The notes under the pieces: generated by a model
Told to the model about the DNA's origin: nothing
Database searches by the model: none
The model's input: only the letters and a program-made list of their open reading frames with translations
DNA from: Phanerodontia chrysosporium
Taxonomy: Eukaryota > Basidiomycota > Agaricomycetes > Polyporales > Phanerochaetaceae
Direction: 5' to 3'
Assembly: GCA_001910725.1 (NCBI GenBank)
Contig: MJGA01000085.1
Span: 1 to 43,342 of the forward strand
DNA: 43,342 nucleotides
Made by a program: the position numbers and the translations under genes
Part shown: piece after piece, positions 8,601-20,082 of the stretch
Position numbering within the stretch: the stretch's first letter is position 1
How the letters are laid out: each line of letters starts with the position of its first letter

Positions 8601-11600
8601 GCTGCGGAAAGACCTCGGTACTCATGGCGTTGCTTGGTGAAATGCACCGCATCCCGCTCAGTCCGGGATCCTGGGCGAACCTGCCGCGCGAGCACGGTGT
8701 AGCGTATGCAGCACAAGAGTCTTGGGTTTTGAGTGACACGATAAAGGTATGCATAGGGAGCGAATTCCGTGAACCCAAGTGCCCCTAACATGGGATTCCA
8801 CAGGAGAACATTTTGTTCGGCTCGCCTTATGACGAGCAGAGGTATAAGAAAGGTATGCCCAGTAATGACTATTCGAAGCGCCTTGACACTGACTACGATG
8901 CTATTTATAGTGATTCGTCAGTGCGCTCTAACGAAAGACCTCGCGATGTTCGATTCCGGAGATGAGACGCAGGTCGGAGAGAAAGGAATTACGCTCAGGT
9001 GCGTGCCAGCTTCACTGTGTTGCGCCGCTGTCTCAACATCAACATCCGCAGCGGTGGCCAAAATGCGAGTACTTTCGCTCTCGAGAGACGTTGAGCTCAC
9101 CATTCCATACAGGCTCGTGTTACGTTAGCTCGCGCGGTGTATTCATCCGCAGAGATTCTTCTTCTCGATGATGTGCGTCTTTGCTGCTTCATCCTGCGTG
9201 CTCCTAGTTGACTTTTTAATAGGTGCTGGCTGCTCTTGTGCGTACTGACACAATCTACGGAGCTACAGCTGACACCCTTCTAGGACGTGCACACCGCCCG
9301 GTGGGTAGTAAACGAGTGCTTCCTGGGTGACCTCATGAAGGGACGGACGATCATCCTCGTGGTACGCAATCCCAGCCCGGCAGCCGACCTCTAACCTCAT
9401 GCACGAGCCAGACACACAACATCGCTCTGACGGCACCTCTCGCCAAGTTCATCCTGTCTCTGAATGCCGACGGCTCGGTTCGAAGCAAGGGTACCGCTGT
9501 CGACGTACTTGGCAGAGACCCTGAGCTGGCGAAGGAGGTCGAGCACGAAGCGGAAGCCATGGAGCTCGATGCCGACGGAGACAGCGCTGAAGGGGCGGCG
9601 CCGGTCAATCCAGAGAAAGGAAAGCTCATCATTCCAGAGGAGATCGCCCTTGGCCGCGTAGGGAAGAGTGCATGTGCGTGGTCTGCTCAGTTGCCCTCGT
9701 CTGGTGCTGATCGTGCGACAGACAAGCTGTACCTGAGCGCCATGGGAGGCGTCATCTACTGGCTCGCTTATACCAGCACGGAGGCGTCCGCGAACGCGCT
9801 GAACATCCTGTCAAAGTGGTGGCTTGGCTGGTGGGCCGCGCAGTACGCGGTCACGTCTCCGCGGGACGTCGACGTCGTCTAGTGGGTCTTCTGCAGGCGC
9901 ACCATCTCTGGATACTCACGTTGTGCCTCCAGCTATCTTGCCGTCTACTGCCTTCTCATCCTCATGATGACGATGTGCCAGCTTGTCCAGTCGCTCGTCG
10001 ATGCCAATGGCAGGATCAAGGCTTCGCGAACGATCCACGAGAAGCTCGTCCTGTCGATTTTCGGAACCACGTTCCGGTGCGTGTGTATGCAGTTGCTTCT
10101 CGCAACCGGCTTACTGACTGACGGCTGTATCAGGTGGTTGGACGTGACCCCGACTTCGCGCATCATAACACGGTGTACACAGGATATTCAAGCCAGTGAG
10201 TTCTCAACGATTATACGTGTTCCGGTGTATCACTGACTTCGTACAGCCGACGAGGCTGTTCCTCGGTCTATCAATGTTGTCGGTAAGGAGCAGCTCATGG
10301 CTTGGGTGTGCATCGTCTAACGCTGGGTGTGCAGCGTCCATATGCATCGTACTAGTATCACGAGTCTTCGTGCTGGTTGCCTGGGCGCCCGTGTTCCTCC
10401 TGCCCTGCATAGCCGTCATTGGCTTCGGGGTCTGGATCGGTACCGTCTACATCAAGGCCCAGCTCTCCGTCAAACGCGAGATGTCGAACCGCAAGGCCCC
10501 AGTGCTCGCCATGTTCGGGAGTGCCATCCAAGGGCTCGGTGCGCGCCGTCGTTCCCGCCGCAGCACGTGTTAGGCACTAACGGACATCACAGTATCTGTC
10601 AGGGCGTATTCCGCACAGGCTGCGTTCAGGGAACAACTGCTGAAGCGCGTAAACGAGTACACGCGTGTGGGGAGGACGTTCTGGCTGCTGAACCGGTGCG
10701 TTGGGACTGCGTTCACCATGCCGCGCGGTCCGGCTGACCGGCCTTTGCCAGATGGGTTGCTGTGAGGATCGACACACTCTCAGCGATTTTCGCCGCGGCC
10801 GTTTCCAGCTACTTTGTCTACGTCGCCTCCGTTGACCCGTCGACCGTCGGATTCATTCTCGTGCTGACCAGTGAGATCTGTTGTCGCGTACTGCTACGGG
10901 CACGGAGCTGACGCACGCCCGCAGCGTCATTCACCACGCTGGTTATGGACCTGGTCCACTGGTTGAATGTCATGGAAGGTGAGATTTGTCAGTGGTGTAT
11001 ATACGAAACACTGATCAACCGCTCTGCCAGTCAACGCCAACAGGTAGCTCCCCACGTTATGCCGTCGAACGTAACTAACGTGGGTCTTCTGGCAGCTTGG
11101 AACGCCTGCAGCAGTACATCCATATCCCGCAAGAGCCCAAGGGAGGCATGCAGCCTCCGGCGTACTGGCCCTCGAGCGGCAACCTGCATGTTGAGCGGCT
11201 GTCTGCGTCCTACACACCTGATGGCCCGAAGATTTTGCAGGACTTGAGCTTCGAATTGAAGAGCGGAGAGCGCGTCGGTGTTGGTGGGTGTCTCTCTTTC
11301 GATCGCTGAGAAGTGACTGGGACTGATCCTGATGTAGTCGGGCGCACTGGGGCTGGAAAATCGACGCTGACGCTGGCACTCCTGCGCTGCATCCACACCG
11401 AAGGAGTGGTCATGTTCGATGGCGTCCGCACGGACAGCATCACGCTTGATGCTCTCCGGTCCAGTGTCACGATCATTCCTCAGACGGTGAGCATCGCCCT
11501 ACCGACCGTGATGGCTTCCACTCACCAAGCCACCGGCCGACAGCCCGAGCTCATGGGCGGCACCCTGCGCCACAACTTGGATCCCTTTGGCCAGTACGAC

Positions 11601-12170
11601 GACGCGACGCTGAACGACGCTCTGCGCTCGGCGGGGCTCTTCTCCCTGCAGGAGACCTCGGAGGAGAACCGCATCACGCTCGACACGAACATCGCCGGCA
11701 GCGGTGCGAACCTCTCGGTCGGCCAGCGGCAGATCATCGCGCTCGCGCGGGCGATCGTCCGCCAGAGCAAGCTGCTGATCCTCGACGAGGCGACGTCTGC
11801 CATCGGTGCGTCTGTGTGCCGACATGTCGTGCCTTGTTTGCTGATGCGTTCCGTGCAGACTACAACACCGACGCCGTCATCCAGCAGTCTCTGCGGACCG
11901 AGCTGAGGAGCGACGTGACGGTCATCACGGTGGCCCATCGGCTGCAGACGATCATGGACTACGACAAGATTGTGAGTCGCCCTTTGCACTACGGTGTGCG
12001 GCTCCCGACTGATTGCTGCGCAGATGGTTCTGGATGCCGGTCGGCTGGTGGAGTTCGACACGCCGCGGGCGCTCCTGCAGAAGAAAGACGGCTTGCTGTA
12101 CACCCTGGTTGAGCAGAGCGCTGACAAGGACCAACTGTATGCGGCTGCGCACGGTAAGCAGCGCCGCTGA
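5612..12170 (+). CDS. ABC transporter, ABCC (MRP-like) subfamily, 39 exons, 1501 aa
   Basis: ATP-driven exporter of the multidrug-resistance-associated type, expected in a cell membrane. The joined exons give one open frame of 4506 nt: N-terminal membrane part, TMD1, NBD1 (Walker A G-P-T-G-C-G-K-T near residue 678, signature L-S-G-G-Q near 775, Walker B L-L-L-D-D near 797), TMD2, NBD2 (Walker A G-R-T-G-A-G-K-S near 1280, L-S-V-G-Q near 1385, Walker B L-I-L-D-E near 1407, A-H-R near 1440). NBD1 has Asp where NBD2 has the catalytic Glu, as is usual in ABCC proteins. Exons: 5612-5673, 5736-6027, 6087-6350, 6402-6578, 6633-6737, 6803-6849, 6901-7015, 7077-7311, 7365-7428, 7483-7579, 7638-7668, 7727-7862, 7922-7967, 8018-8045, 8101-8127, 8179-8241, 8293-8333, 8390-8746, 8804-8852, 8911-8998, 9052-9064, 9113-9172, 9223-9237, 9284-9361, 9412-9673, 9722-9881, 9933-10076, 10134-10195, 10247-10282, 10335-10538, 10593-10695, 10752-10870, 10925-10978, 11031-11043, 11096-11283, 11338-11486, 11544-11805, 11859-11971, 12024-12170. 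The substrate cannot be inferred. Confidence 0.93.
9065..9112 (+). other. GC-AG intron in the ABC transporter
   Basis: The 48 bp intron starts GCGAGT and ends CATACAG. Only this 5' site restores the signature-motif frame (L-S-G-G-Q-N-A-R-V-T-L-A-R). A nearby GT five bases downstream leads to a premature stop. GC-AG introns are a known minor class spliced by the major spliceosome. Confidence 0.8.
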
Positions 12171-12635
12171 GGCCAAGTTCTGCCTCTTTCTCAGAGAGGG
12201 ACTTTGGACGATTTCTGGACATTTGACTGGACGGACTTGCTTTATGCAAAGACCGTATTTTAGTGTGACTGTATGTGTGTAGAACGACAGGAGTGTTCTG
12301 GGAAGGGGATATTTTGTTACTTTTGTAGGAAACGCCCGTCTGTACCAAAAGTACTTGATATTGTGTTTGGAATACCCAGCATGTTGCGAGCGTAGATGTC
12401 GTCGAGAGATAGACCCGTTTGCGACTATCTGTCTACATGTTCCAATGGCGAGTGCGAAAGGCGTCTACCGGGGCATTCTCAGGCGCCGGCATTGTGGCGT
12501 CTAGTACGAATATCTCGCGGGCTTCACAACACAAGATAGAAGAGCTACGAGCATCCAGCATTACAAACATTAGGGTATCCTCCAGTACACAAATGCAGCG
12601 AGATAAATGTCTCGGTTTTACCACCCTGGCACCTC
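12171..12635. other. Convergent 3' intergenic region
   Basis: Lies between the 3' ends of the ABC transporter (plus) and the F-box gene (minus). It is AT-richer than its flanks and presumably holds both 3' UTRs. No further gene seen. Confidence 0.6.
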
Positions 12636-13562
12636 TCACCAATCCCGCACAAAGCTCTTCAGCGTCTCGTACACGTCCTCTCCCGGCTCGTCATCTGCCA
12701 CGACGACCCTCACCGCCCCGTTCTTCTTCGTGTACTCTGCGACGGCCTCGAGCCGCTCGCGCATCTTCTCGTGCCGGGCGAGCGCAGGGGCGTGGCGGCG
12801 TGTGCCCTGCGGCGGGGCTCCCGCGCTCAGGGTGAGCTCGCGGAGGGACCCTGGGAGACCCGCACCGGGCTGCTGCCGGGCGGCGCGTGCGAACGGATCC
12901 GCGGGCTCGCGGAGGCCGAGCGCGCCCTCGAGCTCCTCCGCGAAGCTTGCGGCGGCGACGAGGCCCGCGACGTGCAGGCTGTGCAGCGCGGGCGCGGCGG
13001 CGGCGAGCCCCCCGAGCTGCACGAGCCCCGCGGGGCTGCGGTGGCCCGAGAGACGCAGGCGCTCGAGGCGCGGTGTCGCGTGCGGCGCGTGCGGGAGCGG
13101 GTAGAGGCCGTGCAGCGCGAGCGCGCGCAGGCGCGGGAGGCGCAGCGCGAGCGCGTGCCCGAGCAGCGCCGCGCCCGTGTACGGCCCCGCGGCGAGCAGC
13201 GCGAGGCACTCGAGCGTCGGCGCGGCGAGCGCGAGCAGCCGTGCGCCCGCGCGCAGCGTGGCGTCGTGCGCGGCGAGCGCGGCGTCGTCGGCGGGCGCGG
13301 GCTTCGCGTGCGCCTGTGTGTGGGTGCTGTCGGAGAGGAAGAGGCGCCGCACGCGGCGGCGGTGCGCCGGGAGGCCCTCGAGCGTGTGCACGAGCCCTGC
13401 GAGGGCCGTGGGCCCCGCGACGGAGAGCGACTGGTAGCGGTAGGGCGCGGCGGCTGCGCGGACGTAGCGCGAGACGAGGGCGAGTGCGCGCGCGGTGCTG
13501 CCGTCGTCCGTGCACGCATACTCGAATATCTGGGCGTGCAGCTCGAGAGGGAGTGTGTCCAT
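12636..13562 (-). CDS. F-box domain protein, 308 aa
   Basis: Single-exon gene starting at 13562. The protein opens with a short F-box (M-D-T-L-P-L-E-L-H-A-Q-I-F-E-Y-A-C, then A-L-A-L-V-S-R-Y-V-R) and continues with Leu/Ala-rich, leucine-rich-repeat-like segments (L-R-A-L-A-L-H-G-L; L-H-S-L-H-V-A-G-L). F-box proteins bind Skp1 and deliver substrates to SCF ubiquitin ligases; the target is unknown. The frame also opens upstream to 13664, but the F-box begins right at the internal Met, so that start is preferred. The gene is very GC-rich, which keeps other frames open on both strands. Confidence 0.75.
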   Translation of the reverse strand: MDTLPLELHAQIFEYACTDDGSTARALALVSRYVRAAAAPYRYQSLSVAGPTALAGLVHTLEGLPAHRRRVRRLFLSDSTHTQAHAKPAPADDAALAAHDATLRAGARLLALAAPTLECLALLAAGPYTGAALLGHALALRLPRLRALALHGLYPLPHAPHATPRLERLRLSGHRSPAGLVQLGGLAAAAPALHSLHVAGLVAAASFAEELEGALGLREPADPFARAARQQPGAGLPGSLRELTLSAGAPPQGTRRHAPALARHEKMRERLEAVAEYTKKNGAVRVVVADDEPGEDVYETLKSFVRDW

Positions 13563-14532
13563 CGTGGAGTGTGTTGTCGTCTTTGGTGTGCGACGGTGTG
13601 CGGTGGACTCGCTCGTCGCAGCGGGGTCGTGGTGGTCCTCGTCTGAGCAGCGTGCGCGGCGCACAGCTCTCTGCGCAACGGGCCCCCCTTGGCAGCAGCG
13701 GGGCTACATACCGCATTTTTGCACCAGTCGTTCGCCATCGGTTTGCAAACCGCAGGCGAGGCCGATTGCGCGAGCTTTGCCCGCTGCTGACGTGCGAGGT
13801 CACGTGCCGCCGTCCGTCCCCGCCTTCCCGCGAATCGCAGCGAGGGCAATTCGACGGCGACAGCGTGCATCGCCCCGCACGAGGCTGCTCCTTCTGGCCC
13901 GTGAACCTCTCAGCTTTATGGAATTGTCGCAGAATGGCACTCGCGATCACGAACCTAGGTGTCAGGAGACGCGCCCCGAGCCAATTGTCGCCCTGCCGTT
14001 GCATGCCATTTGGAATTGTCCGTGACAAGGCTCATGGGCTTGGGTGCTGCGATACGAGTGTATGGCAGAGGTGAGAGACACGCAACACTCCACCCTGCAC
14101 GCATATCTAGTCTTCAGGTCCTCAGGCTCGTCAATTCTCACAGCGGGAGGTGCCGCCCGGAACAATTTGCTGCATCGGCAGGACGCCCCCATAGCCTTTT
14201 CCTTGGACCAAATAATGTTGCGCGGGGCTTACCTGAGGCGCGCAAGATCTTTGACAAGGTAAGCTTGCATGGAACCGTAGGCCAACGACACGAGGACGAG
14301 CGGGGTTTCGAATGGCCGCCGTGACCGCGGCGCTGTCAGCTCAACCCCTCCTTCAGATTCTTGACCTGGAATTCAAGTAGACCCTGCCCCGCTTGTCCGA
14401 TTCATTCTGAACACCAGTCTAACGCTCTGCAGAAATTCGTAGAAAGGCATCCAATATACAGTGAGTACTCGTACATCCATTTGTCCATCTCATACAAGTC
14501 CGGCACACACGCAACGACGACTTCAGACCCGT
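13563..14532. other. Intergenic region, nothing recognised
   Basis: About 970 bp between the 5' end of the F-box gene and the 3' end of the next minus-strand gene. The left part is GC-rich and presumably holds the F-box promoter. Open frames here are extensions of the GC-rich antisense frames and carry no motif. Confidence 0.5.
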
Positions 14533-16070
14533 CTACACAGGCACGTCGTTCCACTCTCCGCTGTCGTCCCTCTCATGGATCCTAAACACGTCCTTCTCCT
14601 CCCGCTTCTTATTTTCCTCCTCGACCAAGCCCTTGACGCCACCTACGACGACGGCCGCGCCGCTGCCGACCTCGGCGACCTGGCCCAGCGTCGCGCCCAC
14701 GTTTCCTGCGCTCTCGCTCGCATTGCTCCCGAGGTGCCGCGCCTCGGCACCAAACTCGTGCTCGACGACATCGCCTGCTGCCTCGGTGGCCGCGTCCTTC
14801 ACCTCGGCGGCTCCTGCGCTGGCGCCGGTCGTGGCGGCGTCGTAGGCGTTGCTCGCGGCGCCGAGCGCATCCGCAGTGCTCGGCGACGCCGGGCCGAGCT
14901 GCGACGAGAACCACGCGCTCGCGGACGCTGCCACCGAGGACACGCTGCTCGATATCGTCTGTGCGGCAGAATAGAGCGTGCGGCTTGCGGCGGCGGCGCC
15001 CTCGGCAACGCTATGTGTCGTCGAAGAGAACGAGGCCGGGTCCTGCGTCGCCGGGCGCTCTGCTAGCATGCTGGTTCACCTGTTAGCGGGAAACGGCGGG
15101 TGACGCGTGTGGACGTACCTCTGCTTCGTTGCGCGAATCGAGCTGGCGGCGGATGCCCCAGCCTCGTGCATGCCTCTTCCAAGTTCGTCCCCGACCGCCT
15201 CAATACCTGCCTTGAGGAGACCGTAGTCTATGAGCATCTGTTCAAATTGCTCTTGTAGCCCCTGCAGCTGTCCGTCTGAAGAAACCTCCTCGGGAAGGAC
15301 AATCTTTACGTATCTGCGCACGACGTCAGACTTCACTGGAGCGAGGCAAGACACTGGCACGCACCCGCCTTCAATATTGGCAGCCTGTCCTAGCTCCGGT
15401 ACAAAGACATAGGTGCGCTCATTCTCAGTCAGGGTGCCGAACACGGTCTTCTTGTGCAGCGCGAAGACGGCCTTTCCCGCAGTCAGGGTGAGCACGGCCA
15501 ACGCGTCGTACTCGGGCTTCGTGTCGAGCGCGCTTGCAGTCATGAGCGTCAGGTCGCCGTGCGCGAGCTCGGTGCTGTTCTCTCCGAGGACATGGGTGAC
15601 GGTGACGTTCGGGATGGTCACGGCACGCTCGTTCGGCCGCTCGGCGGGACTGAGCAGGTTGTGGTTGATGAGGATCATCTCGAACTGCGCCTGCAGCATC
15701 TGGAACTCGGAGTGCGCCGTGCGCACGCCGTCCGGCAGTGCCAGGCGGACATACCTGCGTGGTGTCAGCGCAAAGCTCCAGCGACAGTCGCGCGCCGCCA
15801 CGCACCCTTGAATGTCGCCACCCAGCTCGGGCTTGAAGATATACAGTCTCTCGTCGCCTGCTACGGTGCCAAACTCCGTTGTGTCGTACAGCGGAAACGC
15901 GGCCTTGCCCACGGTTAGGGTCAGGACCTGTCGCTTCGCGCTCTGTTGTTCCTTGGGTGGCGGGACCAGCGCGAGGTCACCGCTGCCAATCTCGGTGGCT
16001 ACATCCCGAGAACGTGCGTCGCAGTGCAGCCAGGTATCGTGACTAGAGGTCGAGGAAGGGTCTGGGACAT
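14533..16070 (-). CDS. Senescence-domain-like protein with duplicated N-terminal domain (one frameshift)
   Basis: Exons 15119-16070 and 14533-15070, with a 48 bp intron (15071-15118). The N-terminal half holds two copies of a ~140-residue beta-rich unit: both have V-T-I-P near the start, L-T-L-T-x-G-K-A, a G-T-x-x-x-x-E/D-R-x-Y-x-F-x-P-E-L-G segment and R-R-Y-V. The C-terminal ~180 residues are Ala/Ser/Gly-rich helical and end with G-A-E-A-R-H-L-G and G-G-V-K-G-L-V, reminiscent of the fungal senescence/spartin-like domain. The start codon at 16068-16070 and the rest of the gene are in different frames: one base appears to be missing at about 16001-16010, judged from the second repeat copy. 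This is either a sequencing error or early decay. The family call is by resemblance and is tentative. Confidence 0.55.
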
Positions 16071-16487
16071 GGTGGTGGTAATGTTATGAGAGCTGGGAAG
16101 TCTCTTGAGAGAGACCGCGTCCGAGACAGCGCGGTGCGCGCATATGTCATATGCTCCTAACCCTATCCTGGGTTTGGGACAAGCTCAATTGATGGCGCAT
16201 CAGCAGCACATGATCCGCCGGGAACCAAAGGGCAGATAGAAAATTATTCAGCCCGCGCTTCCTCAATGCATCGAGGGGTCAGTAGAACGTGCCTCAAGGC
16301 ACTAAGACGACGGTGATAGTTATGTCTAGAGTTTCTGCATCCTGTAGTAACTGTGCTCGTCAGAGCAAAATAGGAGTCCAAATCATTGTCTTGGGGAACC
16401 CGACTAGCATCACTGACCACCCGACGTGAACGAGTATATCGCATGCAAGTACGACCCGCTACCCAATGTTCGCTGCCAGTCACCTAT
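16071..16487. other. Intergenic region
   Basis: About 420 bp between the 5' end of the senescence-like gene and the 3' end of the Cys-rich GPI-type gene, both on the minus strand. It presumably holds one promoter and one 3' UTR. No gene or clear motif seen. Confidence 0.5.
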
Positions 16488-17334
16488 CTAAAGACCAAAG
16501 AAAGCAACCACGCCACCGACGACACCCGCGAGCACCATAGACGACGCCGCGCCAGTGTTCGCAGCGGCATTCTTGCCGGGCAAGCCCGTCGGCGTGCCCG
16601 ATCCGCCGCTGGACCCGCTGCCTCCAGGTGCCGTAGCCGAAGGGCTCGACCCGGCAGAGGTGGCGGGCGTTGGGGTGTCCTGCACGCCCGTCGAAGGCGT
16701 GGGCCCCGCGCCGCCACCACCACCGCCGGTGATGGTAACGGAGGAGACGCCAAAGCCTTCCTCAGCACAGGCTTGCTCGAAGTCTAGCACACGAAGGCAG
16801 TCAGCGAGCACGTCGACTCGGCCGGTGGGCGCCATTCTTACCGTCGATGGCGGCCTGCGCGTCCTGCGCGAAGGAGGGGTCGGTGCCCGCCGACTGCACG
16901 AGCGGCACGAGGCAGTCGTAGCACTGTCCCATGGCGGACACGTAGTCCTGGGTGCAGTAGCACTTTAGGAGGCCCGTGCCGTCGGCGCCAGCATCCGTGC
17001 CGCAGTCCTGGTGGGTACGTCAGGTGTGCTCTGGTGCCCGGGCAGCAGCCAGCGACGTACGGTGATGATCTTCTCCCATGCATTGCAGGGGCCGCCGCAC
17101 TGCGGTGGGTGACGAGCTCAGCTGGAGCCCAACGCCAAGGAGCTGCTAGCGACTTACGGTGCCGAACCCACCAGTTGGGAGGGTGGGTACGTCGGATTGG
17201 CGAGCGTGGAGAATCGACGACTGGCCAGCTGTCCAAGACAAGCAGGTGAGCTATCGTTCTGCTGTGCTCTTCGAGGCTTTTTGCTCACCGTGAGCGACAG
17301 CGAGCACAACAGCGAGGGTGGCCGACCGATACAT
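16488..17334 (-). CDS. Secreted Cys-rich GPI-type protein 1, 205 aa
   Basis: Five exons: 17289-17334, 17158-17228, 17061-17099, 16842-17007 and 16488-16783, all with GT-AG introns of 53-60 bp. The protein has a signal peptide (residues 1-16, with the hydrophobic stretch L-A-V-V-L-A-V-A). It then has eight cysteines (40, 44, 54, 68, 70, 81, 84, 113) and a Gly/Ser/Thr/Pro-rich linker. A C-terminal hydrophobic segment after N-T-G-A-A-S-S looks like a GPI-attachment signal. Expected at the cell surface or in the wall. It shares cysteine spacing and four intron positions and phases with the gene at 38904-40032. No enzymatic motif; function unknown. A pyrimidine-rich stretch (minus strand, 17345-17370) lies just upstream of the ATG. 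Confidence 0.82.
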
Positions 17335-20082
17335 GGTTTCGTGGCCGAGAGAGAGCGAGAGAGAGAGTTCTTGTCCCCAGGCGTGGGCCGAACGAATTTA
17401 TGGCTCCCGCCAGGCACCCCGAAGGTTCGCTGTTGCGGACATGAACGTGATAGGCGTCACAGCACGACCGCGTTAGGCGGGCGGATCGTACAGCCTGACC
17501 CAGGGCCAGCCGTGTTTGGCGGGGGCCGTGTCACCGCGAGCCCCTGCGACTCAATTGCCCCGCTGATGGCGAGGCGGGAGCGACGCTGTTCGCTCGTGCA
17601 CCAGCCCTGGCGCGAGGCACATCGCGAGAAGGGTGTCTGTCGCGCCCCTAGCGTGCGGTTGCTGGTCCGCCGGCTGTCACGGTGTTGGCGCAGAACGCAG
17701 GCGGCGCGTGGCGGACAAGCGCACCGTTGTTCGTCCCCGCCTTGTTTCTTGTCGCCAACCGACCTGCTCTGCAGTGTCACAAACACGCACGGCAGAGCTC
17801 ACCGCCCATCCGCCAGATATCGCAGACACCCGAAGCCATTCAAGCAAACCTCGGAGGCAGTCCCGCGCGCCTGTGGCACCGCGGCGCCAGCGAGAGTTTT
17901 GAACTTTGTGGCTCGCGTCGGGAGCGCGGGATTCTCGCCAGGGCTAGCCTCTCTCGCCTCGTTCGCCTCCGCACAATCAACAGGCTATTTGTGGTCTGCG
18001 GGAGCCAATGGAATGCAGGCTTGGCACGCCACCGCCCCGTTGACGACGGACGCCATCGTGCATCGCAAGAAGCGGTTGCGACTGCGCAGGATCCGGATCC
18101 GCGGACGAGGCGGCTCTGACGCGGGTGAGGCGCAGGTGTGCTGGCGGGATGAGAGTGCAAGGGCGAGAGGACAATGACATGCTTGGGCCGACGTGATTGA
18201 TTTCGAGGCGGTGGTGGCTAGCCGGGATGGCAACACGCTGCTGTCAGGGGGTTGGGCTAATGCAACCGTCAAGATAACCCTTCGCCGCCTTGCCAGCGTC
18301 CTAGAATGAATGCAGCATCTACCTCGTGCTGGGGAGCCTGGCTCTCGCAGAGGAGTGCTCGATATTGACGTTTCACAGCCTGTGAATGCATCCCTGTCAG
18401 TGATCGACTCCAAAGCATCCGTTCGAACCTAAGTTGTCGGGACTAGCGGGAAGACTGTCGGGACCCTCGACAGTCACCCGTCGGTCCTGAAGCTGTACGC
18501 AGGACAAGCAAGGTAGCAATGAAAAGCAACAGGACAAGTGTCCAGCATCGCTATAGCTAGGCTTCAACCAGAGGACTGGATGGGACGTGTCGACGAATAG
18601 GTTTGGAAGATCTGCATGAAGGCTACGCTTGCGTCAGCCCATGTCCCACGTGATCTACTCGCGGGGACCTGTAGCATTCGCCTGCGTATCATGCTCTGTA
18701 CGACGACGAGTTCCTTTGCTCAGCATTCCATAACACCAGTCATTGGTTTATTCATCTCACCCAGCCTCCCGAATCAAGACTGACGGAACAAACCCTGGCG
18801 CTCCGACGGTCGCCACCGAGATTTTCCCGGGGCATATCGAGAGTCTATACGGTCCCCGTCCGCTGCAAAGAGGAGAGAGGCTTTTAGGGGCGCGTCGTTC
18901 GTCCCATTCATTTACATTCTCGATCTCCAGGACTCAGAGCAGATTTTATCTCTCCATGCAAAGCCGGGAGCACGATAGAATGCTGAAGAGTGTCCAGACT
19001 CGGGCTCTTCATTCTGCACGATTATCTATTGTCCGAACGCGCATATATACGCGCATTCGACCTTCCCTGCCGACAGCAAGTGCGCAATGCCAATTCTCAT
19101 GGCCCTCTATCGCCTATGCGCGGTTCTCGAGCACAGGGCTGATGCATCCCTCCTGCCTGGCGCGCATATAACGCCTGTAACGGACAACACGGTAAAGGTG
19201 AGCGTATTCTAATATATTGTCAGCATAGCCTAGCTCGTGAGTGCGCGGGTTGGCCGAACCAGGGTGCCCACCCACCATCTGTTTCCGGGTGAGTGCCCAT
19301 TCTCGTCCTGCCGCTTGTTTTCTCATCAGTTCTATCGGAAGCTCTTCGATGCGCACCGACCTGCAGAGTCAGGCAGGTCGTCCTGGCTTCCGCTGAGTGG
19401 TCCATCCACCAACCTGGTCAATGACGCACTGCCCTGATCGAAGGTAGCGTTCACTAACCTATCGTCCAGGCATCTGAGACTTTCACGCCTAGTGCAACGA
19501 TTGTAGCTGCGGGGCGGACGAGAGCGGATCTCCAGGCCCATAATCCGCACATCAATTGCCGTGTACGCGTCGCGGAAGCAAATCGACATGGCAACGACGC
19601 GCCGCGCACGATATGCCTCCGCACGGCGAACGAGCACTCTCCGCTGCGTTCTCCTGACCATTACACCAACCCCCACCTTCGTTTGGACCCTGCCTGATAC
19701 TGCATAAACCATTCCTCTCGTTTCAAGACAAGCACATCACGCCATTCGTTGTTCTGGGCTGCCCAGCCCCACGTGGCGACCATCACGGCGCTACAGATCA
19801 AGAGGGCCTTGCCGGACCCTTGTTGAACGCTCCTCCTGTGAGTTCGCCCACCACGAGGCAGCCCCCCTGTTATCGTACACGAGGCTCTCGCGTTCACGGT
19901 CCCAGCACTCCCGAGCCTGCTCCTGCTCACAGTGCCTGGTGCGCACCGACACCGCCGCGAAACCACCCCCGCCTCCATCTAATCTTCACGGACTCGCCAT
20001 CTCGCCTTAGCTACATCTTGCTCTCTCTATTCTCTTACGCTACGCTCTAATCACGGTTGCATGAGATACTGACTTCACGGAC
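17335..20082. other. Long intergenic region, nothing recognised
   Basis: About 2.75 kb between two divergent genes. The left ~800 bp is GC-rich with overlapping open frames on both strands that lack motifs or splice patterns. The rest is of mixed composition. A GA/CT-rich stretch at 17345-17370 and a CT-rich stretch near 20000-20050 lie close to the two start codons and may belong to their promoters. Lineage-specific genes or long noncoding RNAs cannot be excluded. Confidence 0.5.

Noticed and set aside
12691..14074. Very long open frames on both strands (445 codons minus, 395 codons plus) around the F-box gene
   Set aside because: They are Arg/Ala-rich shadows caused by high GC content. Only the frame with the F-box motif has a family-like composition.
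17197..18177. 326-codon plus-strand open frame
   Set aside because: It overlaps the 5' exons of the Cys-rich gene on the other strand, is compositionally biased and has no domain.
19661..19978. Possible small membrane protein on the minus strand (segment A-L-L-I-C-S-A-V-M-V-A-T-W-G-W)
   Set aside because: The segment looks protein-like, but the N-terminal part is Arg-rich and unlike a gene start, and no splice model improved it. Too weak to annotate.
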